The notes under the pieces were generated by a model that was not told where the DNA came from, did not search any database, and saw only the letters and a program-made list of their open reading frames with translations. A stretch of DNA of 11,750 nt from Auxenochlorella pyrenoidosa (Eukaryota; Chlorophyta; Trebouxiophyceae; Chlorellales; Chlorellaceae): assembly GCA_001430745.1 (NCBI GenBank), contig KQ481942.1, forward strand, positions 193,647 to 205,396, given 5' to 3'. Of this stretch, positions 7,638-11,750 are shown piece after piece (positions within the stretch are counted from its first letter, which is position 1; each line of letters opens with the position of its first letter). A program made the position numbers and the translations under genes.

Positions 7638-10600
7638 TCACGCGGCGCGCTCCGCAGCCGCCGCCGCCAGCTGCTGCAGTGCCAGCATGCCGGCCGCCGC
7701 TGCGGGCAGCTGCGTGGCGGCGCTGCCGCTGCCCTGGGGCGCCTCCCACTGCTCCCGGTTCTTGCCAGTGTAGCAGCTGAAGCATGGGGAACCAGAAGGG
7801 CAGGCGCGGGGGTGAGAGCAAGGCTCGGCAGGGGTCATGCAGCAGCTGCGCCGCCGGCCACATGCTTGCAGCCAGACCGCGTAACTTTTGCAGCGGCGTG
7901 CTGCTCGCTCTTGCCGGGCCTGTGCCCAGTGGGTACTGCACAAGGTGGCACGCCACCTGCAGTGGGTACTGCACAAGGTGCCCTGGGCCCCCCAGGGCCC
8001 GCACCTGATCATGTAGCGGCCCGAGGGGTCGGCCATGAAGTGGGTGACGAGCTTGACCTTGATGCTGGGGGGCGCCAGCACCCAGGTCAGCATCGCAAAG
8101 CTCAGCAGGTCCACTGCAGGTGGGTGAGTGGGTGGGTGGGATGGGGTGCGCTGAGTGCGTGTGGGGTTGGGGCCAGGGTGCCATGGACAGCCACGTCGGT
8201 GAGATGTGGGCTCGAGCTTCCCCTCTCCAAGGCCGCATTCAAGCAAGCTGGCACTGTGCGGAACAAATATGCGGACACCAAGCAAAAGCCAAAGCACTCG
8301 GCTGGGGAAGAGCAGCTGCCATCAAATGCGTCCCCACCCTCAGTGGCACCCCCATCCTTCCGACGAGAAAGGCGGGGGTAGCAGGCGCCCCGCGCCACCA
8401 CGCACCCGAGCTGAGCTTGCTGGCCAGGAAGCCGCGCCAGTAGGAGGCGGGCAGCTTGAAAAAGGTGGTGAAGAAGTCTGACGTGGCGCGCGCGTCCAGC
8501 TGGCACAGCAGCTCCATGCCAAACACCTGGAAGGACGCCTGCGGGACGCGGGGGCGCTGAGAGATTTTCTGAGATTCAGCTGAAGCCGGTCACGGCCTGC
8601 CAACCCCCAGCTGCGTCGTGTCTCAAACACGCAGAGATGCGCAGCGCTCAACAGGCGTCGCCCTGGCCCTGTGCCCAACAGAGGCCTGGCCAGCCTCCAC
8701 TGGAGACGGGCCGTTCCAGCCAGCGTTTTTGGCAGCGGCTGCAGGTCGCCTGCCCAGCGGGCACAGCGCAGCCCGGCCCCCGCGCGTGCGTGCCTGGCGC
8801 CGCCGCTCCTGCGTCCACAGCGCCTCCCAGAGGAAGCGCACCGCCGCCGCGCTGCTGGGCTGCTCCTCCAGCGCCAGCCGGGCGGCGCGCGCCACCGCGG
8901 GCGCCTCGCGCAGGCTGCGCGTGATGCTGTACCCCGTGGCTGCGGAGGTTAAGGGAAAATTCAGGGCAAAAGCAGGCCGGCTGGTTGGACACGCAGTAGA
9001 AGGGTTGGGCAAAACAGGGCAAAGCAGGCTGGGCGGTTGGTTTTGACACGCGGTGGAACAGGACAGGCAACCGGTGGGCAGGAAGCAAGGGCCAGCTGAG
9101 CATGCCCTGCACGTCCTCCACGCAAAGAGTCCCCACCCCTTGACTCTGCACCACCGCTGTGCGCCCATGCCGGATGCAGACGCGGCCCCAGCGTTTATGC
9201 GCCAGGCCCGCCCCAGGCCCGGCCCCGGCCCTCACCCGGGTGCACCAGGTTTGCCGCCGCACCGAACGCCGCCACTGGCTGGTCTGGCAGCGGCAGCGGG
9301 CCGCCCACCGGAATGTAGCTCCACTCCTCCTCATGCACCTGGCCGACCTGCAGCCAGGCGAGTGACGAGCATGCACATGACATCAGTCATTGGTCAGCAC
9401 CCGACGTGCAGCGGGCAGAGGGCCCGGCCCACCAGCGGGCAGGCCCAGGAGGCGGCAGAATTGCGAGCTGGCGCCGAGGCGAGCGCTGCAAGCTTAAAAC
9501 CTCTGGCCAATCAGCCGAGAGGCCTGGCAGGCACCAGGGCATCGGGCCAGGACCGTCACACAAGCACGGGAAAGTGCCAGAGCAGCAGGCCCAGCCCCGA
9601 GGGCGAGCCGCGGCAAGCTTCTGGGACGTTCCACCCTGATGCAGAGCAGGAAGCCGGCGCAGCCCTCAACCCCCCTACTGCCCTGCCCCCCCCCCGCGCG
9701 GCAGCTCACCTTGATGCCCAGCGCGCGGCAGCGCCGCTCCAGCCGCCGCTTGAGCGTGGCGAAGGGCAGCGCGGGGCGGGCCACCAGGCACGTCTCCTCC
9801 AGGAACACGCGGTTGCCGCCCAGGGGCATGGCGTACAGGAAGGACGGCGTCTCGCCCTCGGTGCCCCACAGCCCGTCCTGCCCGTGCTGGCTCACGCCGG
9901 GCTTCTGCCTGCGGGCGGCAAGGGCCGGGGCGATGGATCGGCACCAGAAGAGGGCTGGCTGAGGCACGAACGCATGCACCGAGTGCTTTGGTGCTGCTGC
10001 TCCCGCCGCTGCCAGTCCTGAAGCACACGGCCCCACCCCCTGCCTCCTCCCGCCCGGCCCCGGCAGCGGTCGCAAGCGGGGGGCCAGCGCGCGTCGGCAG
10101 CGCTCACAGCGTGGCGGTGCCGTCATACAGCCCGGTGTGGTGCCTCCGGAAGTCCATGAAGAGCATCTTGTCGGGGGGGTACGCCCCCGCGTAGCCCTCC
10201 ACCTCGGCTTCGATGCCATATGCCGTCTGCGCCGCCACCGCCGGCACACCGGCCTCATACTTGAGCAGCCGGCCAGCAGCGACGCCGCTGGCCAGGACGG
10301 GCAGGCGGCACACCAGCGTGCGCCCATCTGCCAGGGTCAGCCGCGCCGCCTGCTCATCAGATGCTGAGCTGGCGGTGTCCACCTCGGCCTCCACATATTG
10401 CACCCCCGCCTCTGCGCAGCGCGCCAGCAGGTGCTGGCGCAGGCGGCGCCGGCAGACGCGGCCGTAGGGGCGGCCCACCCGCACCATCTGCGCATCCTTG
10501 AAGAAGCACACGGCGTCGTCCCACACTGCAGGGGAAGGTGGGGCAGGCGGGTGCCGGGCCTCTGATGATAACTTCACACCAAGCAGCAGGCGAGGCAGCC

Positions 10601-11354
10601 GAATTGAATGCGGCTGCAGCCTACAAACAGGGCACTCAGTGCCAGCAAGGGCGCAGCCGAGTGCAGGGAGGGCGCAGGCAGGAAGGGTTTCTGCTAGCCC
10701 TGGCTCGGTGCATAGATTTGATCAGGCAGGGATTCCACACAGGAGAAGAGGGCGCCACGAGCGGTTGCCAGCAGAGCAGCACAGCAGCGCAGCACTGCCA
10801 GCCTGCCCGCCCCACCCAAGGCAGCACCCACCTGCATCCAGGGTGTGCTCCAGCCCCAACTCCCGGAACTCATCCAGCCACACGCCATAGTTGTTCACAA
10901 ACTTTGACTCGGGGCTGACCAGCGCCACGCTGAGCCCTTGCTGCGCCAGCTCGGCCGCCAGCGCAAGGCCCGCGGGGCCAGCACCCACGACCGCCACATC
11001 GGCGGTTGTGCTCAGGTCAAACGCAGGCAGTGCCCCGGCGAGCGACGGCTGCTCGGGGTCGTCCTTGCTGGCCTGAGCCTCCACAAGGGGGGCCTCAAAG
11101 GAGCCGATGCGGGCGGCATAGTTTGGGTCGTGCTGCGCAGCGAGGGCAGGAGACGGGCGGCTGGGCGCTGCCGCCTCCTCCACCGCTGCCGAGGCGCGTG
11201 TGGACCGCTGCTGCTGCTTTCTGACGGGTCTGGAAGTGCTGCTGGGGCTGGAAGCGGCGCTGACGCTCAGCGAGGCCGCCTCTGAGCTGCGTGCAGATAG
11301 GCGGGCAGTCCCGCACTGCGCTGACGCTCCCTGCAGCATCGCAACAGCCTGCAT
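7638..11354 (-). CDS. LCYE: Lycopene epsilon-cyclase, plastid-targeted
   Basis: Exons (minus): 11354-10832, 10525-10108, 9908-9710, 9347-9236, 8939-8794, 8538-8406, 8113-8005, 7776-7638; phases all agree, 592 residues. It forms epsilon rings on lycopene in plastids, the branch toward alpha-carotene and lutein. Residues 1 to about 60 are Ser/Ala/Arg-rich and acid-poor at first, like a transit peptide. Then: GAGPAG dinucleotide-binding motif (124-129), NNYGVWLDEF (154-163), GRPYGRVCRRRL (192-203), ASGVAAGRLLKYE, QTAYGIE, MLFMDF (295-300), PSFLYAMPL, VFLEETCL, EEEWSYIPVGG (386-396), AFGAAANLVHPATGYSITRSL (407-427) and WTQERRRQ. The end, LSSVDLLSF..APPSIKVKL..HFMADPSGRYMI, follows the epsilon pattern (DPTG box) rather than beta. 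A 45-residue Ala-rich tail (548-592) goes beyond where plant enzymes stop. Another ATG at 11339 could also serve as start. Intron 5 (8539-8793) needs a GC donor. Confidence 0.93.
7927..7980 (-). repeat. 21-bp direct repeat in LCYE intron 7
   Basis: CAGTGGGTACTGCACAAGGT plus a final G occurs identically at 7927-7947 and 7960-7980 (period 33). Between them lies GGTGGCACGCCACC, a 6-bp inverted repeat with a 2-base centre. Confidence 0.92.
7980..7998 (-). repeat. GC hairpin next to the LCYE intron 7 donor
   Basis: GCCCTGGG (7980-7987) and CCCAGGGC (7991-7998) are perfect inverted repeats with a 3-base loop. The stem ends six bases inside the intron from the minus-strand donor GT (8004-8003), so in the pre-mRNA it would fold right behind the 5' splice site. 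Confidence 0.75.
8962..9058 (-). repeat. 53-bp-period direct repeat in LCYE intron 4
   Basis: CAGGGCAAA..GCAGG..GGTTGG..GACACGC.GT.GAA is found at 8962-9001 and again at 9015-9058 with a few substitutions and small indels. It lies close to the acceptor at 8940-8942. Confidence 0.8.
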
Positions 11355-11683
11355 TGCTCTATGAGAGCCTGCTCAAACGATCAGAAATTGCCCTGACCTT
11401 ATAGCTGGCGAGTGGCAAAGAGGCTTAGGCAGCAGGGGAGGGCCGGGCGCTCTCGAAATTGCGTCTAACAAGATGTCTATCTTCAGTGTTGAAATCGCGT
11501 TGCTTTGCAGTAGCAACGCAGGGAGTCTCAACCAGCACAATCCTGCTGCTGAGGAAGAGCTCAGCATGGCCTGCTGCCTGCTGAGCTCTTGTCATTTCTC
11601 TCTCTGCCAGCATTCTTCGCTTTGGTAGCATACACCTCACACGATCCAACCTTCGATCGCAGCACCCTAACTAGTCGTCCGCC
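11355..11683. promoter_or_regulatory. Upstream region of LCYE, possibly a shared divergent promoter
   Basis: 329 bp of visibly less GC-rich sequence between the LCYE ATG and a possible plus-strand ATG at 11684. Apart from the TATA box of LCYE, I recognise no light-response element such as a G-box (CACGTG), and no homologous ORF. Confidence 0.5.
11397..11403 (-). promoter_or_regulatory. TATA box of LCYE
   Basis: Minus strand reads TATAAGG from 11403 to 11397, 49 bp before the ATG at 11354. With the usual 25-30 bp spacing, transcription would start near 11373, giving a short 5'UTR of about 20 nt and making 11354 a usable start. Confidence 0.55.
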
Positions 11684-11750
11684 ATGTACGGTGCAGCTTG
11701 TCGCTCGGTCTGGACGCCCACTCGGAGATCCCACAGGGCGTCTAGACACT
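11684..11750 (+). CDS. Possible 5' end of a divergent gene (cut by window edge)
   Basis: ATG at 11684 sits in a GCCGCCATG-like context (cgtccgccATG) and is open for 22 codons to the window end: MYGAACRSVWTPTRRSHRAS and on. The peptide has five or more Arg and no acidic residue, as in a mitochondrial or plastid presequence. There is no homology to name it, and 22 codons could be chance. Confidence 0.3.
   Translation, partial: MYGAACRSVWTPTRRSHRASRH

Noticed and set aside
7443..8381. 312-codon open frame on the plus strand
   Set aside because: It runs antisense through the last LCYE exons and introns, is low-complexity Arg/Ala/Gly and lacks homology.
9053..10021. 322-codon open frame on the plus strand
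   Set aside because: Antisense shadow of LCYE exons 3-4, with a composition of Ala, Pro and Arg typical of reversed GC-rich code.
9494..10327. 277-codon minus-strand frame as a single LCYE exon
   Set aside because: It reads in frame only for PSFLYAMPL...; on either side the cyclase motifs shift frames at clear GT-AG borders, so splicing is the better reading.
1..11750. CRISPR array, phage, IS element or bacterial operon
   Set aside because: No regularly spaced repeats, no transposase or integrase frame, no terminal inverted repeats; all genes are split by spliceosomal introns.

Overview
The window looks like nuclear DNA of a GC-rich, intron-rich green alga (Chlorophyta, plausibly a trebouxiophyte such as a Chlorella relative). 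Four reasons support this. There are about 25 spliceosomal introns with C-rich acceptor tracts. Coding regions are very GC- and Ala-rich. One gene encodes lycopene epsilon-cyclase, a plant/green-lineage carotenoid enzyme. The green-algal poly(A) signal TGTAA lies in the two convergent 3' regions. I see no rRNA, tRNA, CRISPR array, prokaryotic operon or transposon. Gene models were built by hand from homology remembered for each family, splice consensus and reading-phase bookkeeping; every internal exon joins in phase.

Layout. (1) 1-1522, minus, 3' end cut by the window edge: RTF2-like protein with an N-terminal ubiquitin-like domain (4 exons seen). (2) 1523-2037: divergent promoter region. 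(3) 2038-4745, plus: eIF2B alpha subunit, 9 exons, 310 aa. (4) 4746-5315: convergent 3' regions with a TGTAA on each strand. (5) 5316-7107, minus: small secreted Cys-rich protein, probably of the DUF3455 family, 7 exons, 190 aa. (6) 7108-7637: intergenic, with an 18-bp perfect palindrome. (7) 7638-11354, minus: lycopene epsilon-cyclase with a plastid transit peptide, 8 exons, 592 aa. (8) 11355-11683: a second divergent promoter region with a TATA box for the cyclase. (9) 11684 to the end, plus: the possible first codons of another gene.

The genes do unrelated jobs: genome maintenance/splicing, translation control, a secreted protein and plastid carotenoid synthesis. Their order looks like ordinary eukaryotic gene neighbourhood rather than a system. 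I did not find a new multi-gene system. The signals worth a second look concern RNA processing. Three of about 25 introns need a GC donor. A 71-74 bp tandem triplication copies an exon end together with its GC donor. A five-run G-tract sits directly on a 5' splice site. Two RTF2 introns are stop-free multiples of three. Short tandem duplications recur inside introns.
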